A stretch of DNA of 64,000 nucleotides from Candidatus Brevundimonas colombiensis (GCA_029202665.1 CP119326.1:1550001-1614000), one strand, 5' to 3'. Shown: positions 26,722 through 35,968, numbered from the stretch's first letter. A program made the numbers and translations. Notes: generated by a model from the letters alone, not told the origin.

Positions 26722-27612
26722 ATGAAATCCATCGCCTTCGTCGCCGCCGCTTCGGTCCTTCTGGCCCCCGGCGTCAGCCTGGCTCAGAAGAGCGCCGCCA
26801 AGCCCGACTTCACCCTGCAGCCCAACTACGGCTCGGTGCGGTTGGAGGCCGGCTTCACGCCCGATCCGTGGACCAAGTCGATCCGGGCCGGCGGCTCCAT
26901 TCCCGCCTCGGCCGCCAAGTCCGATTGCGAGGGCAAGGTCAGCGCCGCCCCCGATCTGCAGTTGAACTATACCGCCGGCGACCTGGACCTGACGATCAGC
27001 GCCGTGGCGTCCGAGGACACCACCCTGTTGATCAACACGCCCAGCGGGCGCTGGTATTGCGACGATGACGGCGGCGGCGAGTACAATCCGCTGGTGACCA
27101 TCTCCGACCCCGAAAGCGGTCGCTACGACATCTGGCTGGGCACCTATAACGACAACATGGTCCAGTCGACGCTGCAGATCAGCGAACTGGGCGGTTCGGA
27201 CAGCACGTCCGGCGCCGCGCCCGATATCAATCTGGAGCCCAACTACGGCACGGTCAATCTGCGCGGCGGCTTCACGCCCGATCCGTGGACCAAGTCGATC
27301 CTGGCCGGTGGTTCCGTGCCCGCTTCGGCCGCCAAGTCCGGCTGCTCGGGGTCGGTCAGCGCCGCGCCGGACCTCCAGATCTTCTTCGAGCCGGGCGAAG
27401 GCGATTTGACCTTACGCGTTCGCGCGTCCGAGGACACAACCCTTCTGGTCAACACGCCGAACGGCCGCTTCTATTGCGACGACGACAGCGCCGGGCAGCT
27501 GGATCCCAAGGTCACGATCACCAACCCGCAGGCGGGCCGCTACGACATCTGGGTCGGAACCTATAACGACAACATGGTCCAATCCACGCTGGAAGTGTCC
27601 GAACTGGACTGA
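26722..27612 (+). CDS. Secreted two-repeat protein of unknown function
   Basis: A 296-residue exported protein with a signal peptide (to about residue 22, GVSLAQ). The mature part is a tandem duplication of an about 135-residue beta-rich unit. Both copies share GFTPDPWTKSI, VSAAPDLQ, SEDTTLL, a YCDDD segment and GTYNDNMVQSTL, in the same order. Each copy has a conserved Cys pair (SDCEGK or SGCSGS, and WYCDDD or FYCDDD), likely a disulphide. The WYCDDD acidic loop may bind calcium. The unit resembles PPC-like or peptidase-associated domains, but no protease is present. Function unknown. Confidence 0.8.
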   Translation: MKSIAFVAAASVLLAPGVSLAQKSAAKPDFTLQPNYGSVRLEAGFTPDPWTKSIRAGGSIPASAAKSDCEGKVSAAPDLQLNYTAGDLDLTISAVASEDTTLLINTPSGRWYCDDDGGGEYNPLVTISDPESGRYDIWLGTYNDNMVQSTLQISELGGSDSTSGAAPDINLEPNYGTVNLRGGFTPDPWTKSILAGGSVPASAAKSGCSGSVSAAPDLQIFFEPGEGDLTLRVRASEDTTLLVNTPNGRFYCDDDSAGQLDPKVTITNPQAGRYDIWVGTYNDNMVQSTLEVSELD

Positions 27613-27641
27613 CGCCCGTCGGGCGTCCTGGCGCAGACGCG

Positions 27642-27678
27642 AAAACGCCGGCTGACCCGAACGGTCAGCCGGCGTTTT
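27642..27678. terminator. Bidirectional terminator between the two-repeat gene and the 3D-domain gene
   Basis: A perfect 16-bp stem (27642-27657 with 27663-27678) with a 5-base loop. It is flanked by AAAA on the left and TTTT on the right, so it works as a U-tract terminator on both strands for the convergent genes. Confidence 0.9.
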
Positions 27679-27692
27679 TCATGCGGGCGGGA

Positions 27693-28250
27693 TCAGTTGG
27701 AGGCGTTGGTCCAGGCCGGGGGGCAGCCATCGAAATCACCGGCGTCCACGATGGTCAGGGTGCGCATGTTCAGACGTTGCGCCTGGGTCATTGAACCACG
27801 GCCATTGCCGGTGAACAGGTCGACCTTCTGACCCTTGATCGCGCCGCCCGTGTCGGACGCATACCAGTAACCGTCGTGGATCGTGCCATCGGCCAGACGC
27901 ATGCCGACCGTCTCGCGGATGAACAGCTTGGTGCGGCGGGGAATGACGCGCGGATCGACCGCGACGGTGCGCATGGCGATCGGACGGCAGCCCAGAGAAT
28001 CATTGCCCGTCGCTCCGCCGCCGCCGGCGTGATAGAGGCGGGCCGAGGCGCGCCAGTCGGGATCGCTGGCCATCAACTCGGTCTGTTCGGCGTTCAGCGC
28101 CGTCTCAACAGCTTCGGAACCGATCGTCTCGGCAGGGGTTTCAGCCCTGACTTGATCCGCCGCGACTGCGACATTGTAGGGGACGGGTCCGGTCGTCATC
28201 GACGATAGGGCGGCCCAAAACATGGCGAGAGCAGCGGATGCGCCGATCAT
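27693..28250 (-). CDS. 3D-domain protein (MltA-like catalytic fold)
   Basis: A 185-residue protein with an N-terminal hydrophobic segment (about 1-18), probably an uncleaved anchor or signal. The C-terminal 3D domain keeps its Asp residues: VAVDPRVIPRRTKLFI, then YASDTGGAIKGQKVDLF and the VDAGDFDG end. The 3D fold is shared by MltA lytic transglycosylases and acts on peptidoglycan. An N-terminal spacer of about 60 residues has no known domain. It likely remodels the cell wall in the periplasm. The unassigned gap 28251-28632 precedes it. Confidence 0.8.
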   Translation of the reverse strand: MIGASAALAMFWAALSSMTTGPVPYNVAVAADQVRAETPAETIGSEAVETALNAEQTELMASDPDWRASARLYHAGGGGATGNDSLGCRPIAMRTVAVDPRVIPRRTKLFIRETVGMRLADGTIHDGYWYASDTGGAIKGQKVDLFTGNGRGSMTQAQRLNMRTLTIVDAGDFDGCPPAWTNASN

Positions 28251-28632
28251 AGGCTTGGCTCAGGAGACACCGGCTCCCAACGCCGCCGGCGCGCACCTTG
28301 TCGCGTTAACTTGTGGCGAGAAAGCGGCGAACCTGGTCGGCGCGCGTCGTATTACGATTTGTTTCGTGGTTAACTAGTTGAATATATGACGTTTTTCTCG
28401 GTGTCGATCGGCTGGCAGGTCGCTGTAGGCCGCGCCTTGGAGGCTTGGTATCAAGCATTAAAGCCAGCCTGTACGACCGGCGCCCATCCCAATTCAGAAC
28501 GTCATAGCCGCCCCCGGACCCTCTGGCGCTAGGCGCACATTGCAGGCGGCGACGGCCAGCGGGCGAGGCGAGATCGGGGGTCCGCCAACTGAAGGGGGCG
28601 ATCCAGGCTGACCGCCCTGCTCAAAGATCGGC
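28251..28632. other. 382-bp non-coding gap between dusA and the 3D-domain gene
   Basis: No credible coding frame is present. The stretch near 28360-28400 is A/T-rich (GGTTAACTAGTTGAATATATG) and may be the promoter region of the 3D-domain gene. I looked for hallmarks of tRNA, tmRNA, 6S and SRP RNA and saw none. The strong local pairing near 28500-28560 is not distinctive. Confidence 0.5.
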
Positions 28633-29679
28633 TTACGCCGCGCGGCCCTGGGCAGACGGCTCGTCCGCCGCCTTGTCGCGCCGCGTTTCGGCCTCGCGCA
28701 CGGCCTCCAGGGCCTGGTCCACGACCTCCAGTCCCGCGCCCGGCCGGATCGCCTCCACCGTCAGGATGCGCCGGTACGCCCGCGCCCCTGGTCGGCCGTG
28801 CATCAGCCCCAGCATATGGCGCGTCATCGCCGACAGGGCGACGCCCTCGGCCAGACGTGCGGCCATATAGGCCCGGTGACGCTCGACCGCCTGGAAGGCG
28901 TCGACGTCGGCGATCGCTTCTCCATACAGCCGGCGATCCGCCTGACCCAGGATGGCCGGCTGGTGATAGGCTGCGCGCCCCAGCATGACCCCGTCCAACC
29001 GCACGCCCTCGTCCTCGGCCAGCAGCGCCTCGGCGGCGTCCAACGACGCGATCCCGCCGTTGATCGACACGTTCAGATGCGGCCGCTCGCGCTTCAACCG
29101 GCGCACCAGACCATAGTCCAACGGGGGCACGTCGCGGTTCTCCTTGGGCGACAACCCCTTCAGCCAGGCCTTGCGCGCATGGACGATAAACACCTCGATC
29201 CCGACGGCGGCGCAGGCGTCCACCGTGGCGAACAGGCTGATCTCGGGGTCCTGATCGTCCACCCCGATGCGACATTTGACGGTGGCCGGCACGCTGACGG
29301 CCTCGCGGATCGCGGCCATGCAGTCAGCGACCAGCGCCGGCTCGCGCATCAGACACGCTCCGAACCTGCCCGATTGAACCCGGTCGGACGGGCAGCCGAC
29401 GTTCAGATTGATTTCGTCATAGCCGAAGGCCTCGCCGATCCGGGCGGCCTCGGCCAGTTGCGCCGGATCGGACCCCCCGATCTGCAGCGCCACCGGATGC
29501 TCCAACCCCTCGAACCCCAGCAGCCGCTCGCGATCCCCATGCACCACCGCCGGCGCCGTCACCATCTCCGTATACAGCAAAGCCCGCGACGACAGCGCCC
29601 GATGAAACGCCCGGCAATGCTGGTCGGTCCAGTCCATCATCGGGGCGACGGACAGCCTATGATCTTGATTTTTCGGCAT
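28633..29679 (-). CDS. dusA: tRNA-dihydrouridine(20/20a) synthase DusA
   Basis: A 348-residue FMN enzyme that reduces uridine 20/20a in tRNA. The start is the ATG giving MPKNQDHRLSVAPMMDWTDQ; the frame is open 32 codons further, into the element. Motifs are VAPMMDWTD, the catalytic Cys region NVGCPSDRVQ, HARKAWLKGL (typical of DusA) and SINGGI. The tail (about 325-348) is a short Ala-rich extension. The first codons form the integration site of the neighbouring element, and the gene stays intact. The C-terminal stop is next to the non-coding gap. Confidence 0.95.
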   Translation of the reverse strand: MPKNQDHRLSVAPMMDWTDQHCRAFHRALSSRALLYTEMVTAPAVVHGDRERLLGFEGLEHPVALQIGGSDPAQLAEAARIGEAFGYDEINLNVGCPSDRVQSGRFGACLMREPALVADCMAAIREAVSVPATVKCRIGVDDQDPEISLFATVDACAAVGIEVFIVHARKAWLKGLSPKENRDVPPLDYGLVRRLKRERPHLNVSINGGIASLDAAEALLAEDEGVRLDGVMLGRAAYHQPAILGQADRRLYGEAIADVDAFQAVERHRAYMAARLAEGVALSAMTRHMLGLMHGRPGARAYRRILTVEAIRPGAGLEVVDQALEAVREAETRRDKAADEPSAQGRAA

Positions 29680-29703
29680 TATTCCAGTAAGATCAAAAAG
29701 TTG
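29633..29703. repeat. Attachment-site direct repeat, copy A (dusA 5' end)
   Basis: 71 bp covering the first 16 codons of dusA and 24 bp upstream. It matches the copy at 37841-37911 in 65 of 71 positions by eye, in the same orientation. This is the att site left by integration at the dusA 5' end. Similarity continues further right through the integrase start. Confidence 0.8.
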
Positions 29704-29791
29704 GACGGCGGCTGAAGCACTCGAATTTACGACGTGTTGCGACGTTTTTTCCGGCTTTTCGACACCCCGGTGCACATAGAGCGCACACGAA

Positions 29792-30853
29792 ATGGCGACG
29801 TATTCGAAACTCCCGTCAGGATCGTGGCGGGTCCAAGTGAGAAGGAAGGGCCGCTATATAAGCGAGACCTTCCTCAAACGCGATGACGCACGGCGATGGG
29901 CGACCGAAGCCGAGGGGAGGATTGATCGCGGCGAGACGCCAACACCATCGCGTGCAGCGAAGCTCCGGACGTTCGGGGAACTCATCGACCTGCATATCGC
30001 GGACATGAAGTCCGTCGGGAAAGCGCCAAGGCGTTCGAAGGCCGCCACGCTGAAGATGCTCAAGGCCCGTCTCGGACGAAAGAAGATCGCTCAACTGGAT
30101 AGGCAGTTGTTCATCGACTTCGGACGAGAGCGCGCAGCCGAAGGCGCCGGCCCAATGACGCTGGGCATCGACATCGGCGCGATCAAGCTGGTCATCTCGC
30201 ATGCCGCCGCGGTGCACGACTTGGCGATCTCGACAGAGGTCGTGGACCTGGCTCGTCTCGCACTCAAGCGGTTGGGGCTCGTCGGGAAAGGCGTCGAGCG
30301 TGATCGGCGCCCTACAGAAGATGAGATCGAACGTCTGCTCGCCCACTTCGAAGGCAATCCGCGTCAGACCATTCCCATGGGAGAGATCATCCGGTTCGCC
30401 ATCGCCACGGCGATGCGCCAGGAGGAGATTTTTCGCGTCGTCTGGGACGACTATGTCGCCCGAACCAAGATGCTGACGATCCGCGACCGAAAGGATCCGC
30501 GGGAGAAGACCGGAAATGATCAGCGCATCCCCCTTCTCGCGGTCTCCGGCTTTGATGCCGTGGCCCTCATCGAAGCCCGGCGTTCATCACGCACCAACGC
30601 TGAACAGCGTATCTTTGCGTTCAACCATCGCTCGGCCGGCACGGCCTTCACCAGGGCCTGCAAGAATCTTGGGATCGTCGACCTGCACTTCCATTATCTT
30701 CGTCACGAAGGGACCAGCCGACTGTTTGAGGCGGGTTTCCAGATCCAGCAGGTCGCCCTGGTCACCGGGCACAAGGATTGGAAGATGCTCCGGCGTTACA
30801 CACACCTGCGTCCAGAATCTCTACATCTGTTCGCAGCAAGCCTCGCTGCGTAG
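29792..30853 (+). CDS. Tyrosine recombinase / integrase (dusA-associated)
   Basis: A 353-residue site-specific recombinase. The N-terminal arm-binding part opens MATYSKLPSGSWRVQVRRKG; a core-binding domain (about 55-170) follows. Catalytic residues are all visible: Arg209 (ATAMRQEEI), the Lys in IRDRKDP, His301 and Arg304 (HYLRHEG), His in GHKDW, and nucleophile Tyr336 (RRYTHL). So it should be active. It starts 113 bp from the dusA start codon and reads away from it, the layout of dusA-targeting integrases. An inverted repeat follows the stop (30868-30901). Confidence 0.93.
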   Translation: MATYSKLPSGSWRVQVRRKGRYISETFLKRDDARRWATEAEGRIDRGETPTPSRAAKLRTFGELIDLHIADMKSVGKAPRRSKAATLKMLKARLGRKKIAQLDRQLFIDFGRERAAEGAGPMTLGIDIGAIKLVISHAAAVHDLAISTEVVDLARLALKRLGLVGKGVERDRRPTEDEIERLLAHFEGNPRQTIPMGEIIRFAIATAMRQEEIFRVVWDDYVARTKMLTIRDRKDPREKTGNDQRIPLLAVSGFDAVALIEARRSSRTNAEQRIFAFNHRSAGTAFTRACKNLGIVDLHFHYLRHEGTSRLFEAGFQIQQVALVTGHKDWKMLRRYTHLRPESLHLFAASLAA

Positions 30854-30867
30854 CTTTGCCACCAAAG

Positions 30868-30901
30868 GTTCCAATCATCAAGCACCCTTGACGATTGGAA
30901 C
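30868..30901. terminator. Inverted repeat after the integrase gene
   Basis: GTTCCAATC at 30868-30876 pairs perfectly with GATTGGAAC at 30893-30901, 15 bp after the integrase stop. There is no T-run, so termination is only possible. It may instead be a recombinase or excisionase binding site. Confidence 0.4.
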
Positions 30902-31096
30902 AAAAGAGGAACATTCATATACACGAGTGCGTTTCGGCAACGGCGTCCAACTCTCGTAGGCAAGACCGTTGTGAGCAGTGTGTAACCGTGGCGTCCGCCG
31001 TTGAGTAGAGTTAAGGCTACTTTAACCCGCTATTAAGCGGCGCACGGGCCACATGCTGCTCGCTGAGATCCGCCCAGACCAGAAAGAGGGGAGTCG

Positions 31097-32098
31097 ATGT
31101 CCGTCAAGCAGATCGCCGCTCTCCTGACCTCCCACATCGAGGGCGATGACGAACAATTCCTGTCGATCGCCTTGCAGGTAGCCGCCAGCGAAGCGCGAGC
31201 CGGTCGCACCGATGATGCGGAACGCCTGAAGCGGATCGTTCAACGTGCGCGTGATCAGAAGCGCGCGCCCATAGCGGGCCGCGCCACGCCTGTTCCGCTC
31301 GCGCGTCCTCGGGGAGAACTCCAGGGTCTCGTCGAAAGCACCTATCCCAAGACGACCTTGAACAGCATGGTCCTGTCCGACGACGTCCGTTCGAGGCTCG
31401 ATCGGTTGGTGCGGGAACAGCAGGAGCGCGCCGTTCTGCGCGATCATGGCCAGGCGCCGGCGACCCACCTTCTTCTGGTCGGCCCACCGGGAACCGGCAA
31501 GACTATGACAGCGTCAGCCTTAGCGGGCGAACTTCGTCTGCCTCTTTTCACCGTGCGGCTGGAATCTCTGTTTAGCCGCTTCTTTGGTGAGACCGCTGGC
31601 AAACTTCGCTTGCTGTTCGATCAGGTTGCCCAGACGCGCGGCGTCTATCTGCTCGATGAATTCGATGCGATCGGCCAACGCCGCGCCGAATCCAACGATG
31701 TGGGCGAGATTCGGCGCGTTCTAAATTCGGTGTTGGCGTTCATGGAAGAGCCCAACTCAACCGACAGCCTGGTCATCGCCGCCACCAACCATGCCGAAGT
31801 GCTGGATACGGCCTTGGCGCGCCGGTTCGACGAAGTGGTCTCCTACGAACTGCCCGACGCCGCCGGCGCGCGCGAAGTGGTGAGGCGGCGTTTGGGGCGG
31901 TTCAAGCTGACCGACAAGGCTTGGAAGGGCGTCGCCGACGACGCCGAAGGTCTCAGCCAGGGTGAACTTACGCGTGCAGCCGACGCGGTCGTGAAGCTGG
32001 CCATTCTGGAAGGCAGCAAAACCGCACCTGCCGATGCTCTGGGCAAGGCCCTGAAAGACCGACAGGCTTTCCGCGCGCAGTTCCATCGGACGGCTTGA
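31097..32098 (+). CDS. AAA+ ATPase paired with a subtilisin-like protease
   Basis: A 333-residue AAA+ protein preceded by a strong AGGGGAG ribosome site. The N-terminal part (1-about 95) is a helical region of unknown fold. The ATPase core has Walker A GPPGTGKT (Lys135), Walker B YLLDEFDAIG (Asp187, Glu188), sensor 1 AATNHAEVLD and an ARRFDE arginine-finger region; a helical lid ends the protein. The core resembles FtsH/Cdc48-type AAA domains but lacks a fused protease. It lies 60 bp before the S8 protease gene in the same direction. I infer an ATPase that controls or feeds the protease, as a two-gene module on mobile DNA. Confidence 0.88.
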   Translation: MSVKQIAALLTSHIEGDDEQFLSIALQVAASEARAGRTDDAERLKRIVQRARDQKRAPIAGRATPVPLARPRGELQGLVESTYPKTTLNSMVLSDDVRSRLDRLVREQQERAVLRDHGQAPATHLLLVGPPGTGKTMTASALAGELRLPLFTVRLESLFSRFFGETAGKLRLLFDQVAQTRGVYLLDEFDAIGQRRAESNDVGEIRRVLNSVLAFMEEPNSTDSLVIAATNHAEVLDTALARRFDEVVSYELPDAAGAREVVRRRLGRFKLTDKAWKGVADDAEGLSQGELTRAADAVVKLAILEGSKTAPADALGKALKDRQAFRAQFHRTA

Positions 32099-32158
32099 GC
32101 GAACGTCGCTCGAATCGGACAATAAGCCCTTTCAACGATTCGTTGTGTGTAGGGGCCG

Positions 32159-34708
32159 ATGGCCGAGCCAAACGACTTCGACAAGCGAGATAAGCCCCAC
32201 ATCGCGATAGACGCGTGGCGGGAGAGTGTCGGCTATGAGTTTCCGCAACGCGCACAGCAGCGTAAGCCGCTGCGTGATGACTACGTCGCACATGGACGGG
32301 CGCTGCTCGAGCAACTCGCGGCCGCCTTGCCGCCGCCACCGGCTCCGGACGCCGACACCCGAACTCGGCTCAATGGTCTTCAACCCGGTACACTTATCGC
32401 GGTCGGCACCCTCGCGCCCGACGAGAACGCACGCACCAAGGCTGTGAAGATGCCGACCGGGTTCGACTTCACAGCTCAAGACATCGTCGTCCTCCGATCG
32501 GAACGACGAGATGATCGAACCGAGGGCGCGATCGTCTTTGTCCCTGATACCTCGCAGGCCTACCTCAGGAGTCGGGTCGCGGGCTACGGGAACGCCAACC
32601 TCGGGAATGCCAAGCGGCCGGACGTTGATCGGTTCGAAGTCGTGGAGACCATCGCCGCCACGACCGCGGCCTCCCTGTTTGCGGTCGAAATCGATCCGAA
32701 TGGGCCGGCGATCTGGTGGGAACTCTGGGCCCGGCAGTCGGTCGCGGACGGCGTTGCCGTCGCCGCTCGCGCACGGGAGTTCGATGTGCACGGCGAGCGC
32801 CTGTATTTCCCCGACACGACTGTAGTCCTTGTCCACGCGCGGCCTGCTGATCTTCTTCTTTTCGCGCAGCAGACGCCGGGGGCCATCGCTGAGATCCGGC
32901 CCGCCACGGGCACCATCTGTCCCTTCCTTGAACGCGGCGACACCGTTGTCGGTCAGGCGGACTTCGTCGCGGACCTGACGGGGCGCGTAAGCGCGCCGAG
33001 TGCAGAAGCGCCACTAGTCGGTCTGCTGGATACCGGGGTCGCCGGTGAACACCCTCTGATCGCACCCGGCTTGGCCGGAGCCTATGCCTACGACGACGCC
33101 TGGGGTGTCGATGACCATATCGGCGGCGGCGGTCACGGGACCGGGATGAGTAGCCTGATCCTCTATGGCGACCTCTCGTTTTCCATGCAGGACAACCGGG
33201 CCGTTGACCTGACCCATGGCGTCGTTTCCATGAAGCTCCTGCCGCCAGGCGGGATGCCGCCGAACGCGCCCCAACATTATGGCCTTATCACCCAAGGCGC
33301 GATCGCCCAGGTCGAGATCGCACACGGCGTTGCCGTGCGAACCTTCTGCATGGCGGTGACCACCGACGAGTTCGCGCCCGAGCGGCCCTCGGCGTGGAGC
33401 GGCGCTCTCGATCAGATCGCAGCGGGATCTTCCGTCGGCGACGCCGGAGATCCGTCCCTGCCTGCCCACGACCGGCCAAAACGGTTGCTTGTCGTGTCTG
33501 CCGGAAACGTCGAGGGCGGAATGCGGGACTTCGTGACCGCTCACCATCCGATCGAAGACCCAGCCCAAAGCTGGAACGCTTTGACTGTGGGTGGCTACAC
33601 CACCTTGGACCGGCTGGCGGCCGAGGATGGAAACAAGACGGCGGTCGCCCCCGCCAATACGGTCAGCCCCTTCTCGCGCAGCTCCGACATGCTGCCAGAC
33701 GACCTGACCCCGATCAAACCCGAGGTGCTGTTCGAGGCCGGCAACATGCTGGCCGATGCGGCGGACTTCTGCGGTTGGAGTCCTTCGGTGTCCCTGCTGA
33801 GCGCCGGGAATGATGTCGCGGTCGAACCCCTGACGCCGATCTGGGCGACGAGCGCCGCGACAGGGATTGCCGGCAATTTCCTCGGACAGCTTGAAGCGAC
33901 TCTACCCGGCTTGTGGCCTGAAACCTATCGCGCACTCACGGTCCAGTCCGCCAATTGGCCCGCGCCAATCAAAACGGCCCTGGTGGGGCGTGGCGCGCAC
34001 TGGAGTTCGGGCAGAGCGGTGGCCACAAAGGCGGCCAAGCAGAAGCTTCTGCGCCGCGTCGGCTACGGCGTGCCGGACGTGTCGCGCACCACGGCCTCGG
34101 CCATGAATGATCTGACACTGACCGCGCAGGCAGAGCTCCAACCGTTTGCCCTGTCCCAGAACGGCGGGTCTGCCGTCTACAACGATATGCACTTCTACGA
34201 CCTGCCGTGGCCCCGTGAGGCCTTGCAGCAGTTGGAGAACACGATCGTCACGATGAAGGTGACGCTCTCCTATTTCATAGAGCCCAACCTGACCGGCCGG
34301 GCTGCGACACGACCAGATACCTATCGCTCCTTCGGCCTGCGCTTTCGCATCAAGAAGCGTGGTGAGACGACCGAGCAGTTCCGGGCGCGTGTCAACGCGG
34401 CTCAGGAACACGACGGTGACGCTGCCGACGGTGAGGCTGACTATTGGCTGTTGGGGCCGAACGCGATCTCGGCAGGGTCACTCCACTGCGATCTATGGCG
34501 AGGCCACGCGGTCGATCTGGCGCTGCATGACGCCATCGCCATCGTTCCCGTCGGTGGTTGGTGGAAATCCCATCTGGGCCAACGGCGAGTCACCGACCGT
34601 TGCCGTTACAGTCTGACTGTCACCATCTCGGCACCGGGGCAGGAGATTGACCTGCACAGCGAGGTAATGGCGTTAGTGGAAGCCAAGGCGGCCGAGATCG
34701 AAGTCTAA
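32159..34708 (+). CDS. S8 family serine peptidase (subtilase) of the ATPase-protease pair
   Basis: An 849-residue protein with no signal peptide, so it is predicted to be cytoplasmic, unlike most subtilases. Residues 1-280 form an N-terminal region of unknown fold. The catalytic domain holds the full triad: Asp291 (GLLDTGVAG), His326 (GGGGHGTGMSS) and Ser565 (WATSAATG). The region from about 660 to 849 is a C-terminal beta-rich domain. An intracellular protease paired with an AAA+ ATPase on an island suggests regulated proteolysis, perhaps in phage defence or cell suicide. That function is inferred; the domain and triad are seen. Confidence 0.88.
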   Translation: MAEPNDFDKRDKPHIAIDAWRESVGYEFPQRAQQRKPLRDDYVAHGRALLEQLAAALPPPPAPDADTRTRLNGLQPGTLIAVGTLAPDENARTKAVKMPTGFDFTAQDIVVLRSERRDDRTEGAIVFVPDTSQAYLRSRVAGYGNANLGNAKRPDVDRFEVVETIAATTAASLFAVEIDPNGPAIWWELWARQSVADGVAVAARAREFDVHGERLYFPDTTVVLVHARPADLLLFAQQTPGAIAEIRPATGTICPFLERGDTVVGQADFVADLTGRVSAPSAEAPLVGLLDTGVAGEHPLIAPGLAGAYAYDDAWGVDDHIGGGGHGTGMSSLILYGDLSFSMQDNRAVDLTHGVVSMKLLPPGGMPPNAPQHYGLITQGAIAQVEIAHGVAVRTFCMAVTTDEFAPERPSAWSGALDQIAAGSSVGDAGDPSLPAHDRPKRLLVVSAGNVEGGMRDFVTAHHPIEDPAQSWNALTVGGYTTLDRLAAEDGNKTAVAPANTVSPFSRSSDMLPDDLTPIKPEVLFEAGNMLADAADFCGWSPSVSLLSAGNDVAVEPLTPIWATSAATGIAGNFLGQLEATLPGLWPETYRALTVQSANWPAPIKTALVGRGAHWSSGRAVATKAAKQKLLRRVGYGVPDVSRTTASAMNDLTLTAQAELQPFALSQNGGSAVYNDMHFYDLPWPREALQQLENTIVTMKVTLSYFIEPNLTGRAATRPDTYRSFGLRFRIKKRGETTEQFRARVNAAQEHDGDAADGEADYWLLGPNAISAGSLHCDLWRGHAVDLALHDAIAIVPVGGWWKSHLGQRRVTDRCRYSLTVTISAPGQEIDLHSEVMALVEAKAAEIEV

Positions 34709-34798
34709 CGGCTCTTGTGGATTGTACAGATCGGAGCACATTCTTCCGACGAGCAATCGGTACTCACTAACCTTGGTGTAGCTTTCAAAATTCGATGC

Positions 34799-35740
34799 TC
34801 AGAAGGTCGCTCGGATTGCCGCCTTGGCACCTTCTCCGAGATTTGGTCGCACAGCGTCGTTAGCGGCCAGCAGGAGTCTACCGAGGGACCGCCGATGCAC
34901 GGTGTCCCGGGCGGCCTGCCGGATCGCCGGAGCCGTCAGGACCGGCGTGCGAAGGGCGAACTGCGCCCGGTCGGCGAGATGGGACCACTGCGCCGCGATC
35001 CGGCCGGCGAGGACCGATTCCAGTCGTCGTGCGGTGATTGATCGCTCCAGCCACTCCCATATCCGGAAGCTCGCCAGCATCAGGAGGGAGGCGTCTCCCA
35101 CGGGCGGACGGATGATGAGGGCTGTGGCCGCGAGACTCGCGGGCACGGCGTCGAGGTCGACCGTAAGCGGCCCGTCCCACCGCCTCACCATCGGGCCGAG
35201 AAGGGCGGTGTCCGGCGCAGCTTCAAACCGCGCCGCCAAGGCTGCGACGTCGAAAGCAGGGTCGCGCAGCACATTGCCAACGACGAACACAGCGACCGCA
35301 TCGTCGACCGGGGCACAAATTCGAGGCTCGGCCAGATCTACGGGTAGGGCCTCCCAAGGCATGACATCGGCCACCTCATGGATGGCCGACTCGACGCTTT
35401 CTAGACCGCCCCGATCGACGTGAGCTACGATGCGCGCCCCATTTCGTAGGGCATCGACGAGCTCGTCCACGGAGGTGCCGAGCGCCGCATCCTCAAGACG
35501 GCTGAAGCCAAAGGCCAGCTCGAAGGCGATGATGCGCCGGCCGCGCACACGCGCTTGCACCTCGGCCCCGACGCCGATGTTAAGACCAAGCTGGCGCTCG
35601 ACGGCGGCCGCTTGGTACCAGAGCGCCTCCTTCTGCGGCACGGCCTGCGGCCAATCGGCATCGATCGGTGCGCCGCTGCAGCCGCCGAGCCTCACGGCGG
35701 TTGCGGCGTCGTCGCCGCCGGCGAGGCGGTTGCCGACCAT
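34799..35740 (-). CDS. Unknown island protein (313 residues)
   Basis: A 313-residue protein I do not recognise, running toward the subtilase gene on the opposite strand. It opens MVGNRLAGGDDAATAVRLGG. No membrane segments or signal peptide are visible. The sequence is Ala/Arg-rich, with an acidic-hydrophobic middle (VADVMPWEALPVDLAEP, then AVAVFVVGNVL) and a basic C-terminal third. No catalytic motif is evident. Codon use is the same high-GC type as its neighbours. It could be a partner of the ATPase/protease pair or independent cargo. Confidence 0.6.
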   Translation of the reverse strand: MVGNRLAGGDDAATAVRLGGCSGAPIDADWPQAVPQKEALWYQAAAVERQLGLNIGVGAEVQARVRGRRIIAFELAFGFSRLEDAALGTSVDELVDALRNGARIVAHVDRGGLESVESAIHEVADVMPWEALPVDLAEPRICAPVDDAVAVFVVGNVLRDPAFDVAALAARFEAAPDTALLGPMVRRWDGPLTVDLDAVPASLAATALIIRPPVGDASLLMLASFRIWEWLERSITARRLESVLAGRIAAQWSHLADRAQFALRTPVLTAPAIRQAARDTVHRRSLGRLLLAANDAVRPNLGEGAKAAIRATF

Positions 35741-35968
35741 GGCTCATAGGCGAGACGGAAGACTCTAGCTCAAGTCGTTCTAGTTTTCAGGAGCAGGTCA
35801 GTGTCAGAGCGCCTCGGACAAGAAGTCGGCGCAGAAGGAGCCGACAGCGCCGACCAGGATCGGATTGAGGGCTTTGATCCGACCAGAGGATCGTCGCGCG
35901 ACGTCAAAAGCGCTTTAATAAGCCGTATATGACCAGTAACGAGGTAAAAACGTTCAAATCTGATCTTT

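Noticed and set aside
28251..28632. Possible small RNA gene (6S, SRP or tmRNA) downstream of dusA
   Set aside because: I could not find conserved loops or termini of these RNAs; structure in a GC-rich gap is not enough.
29680..29775. Longer dusA start at 29775
   Set aside because: The extra 32 codons lie in the element and have no DusA-like sequence; the ATG at 29679 matches the family start.
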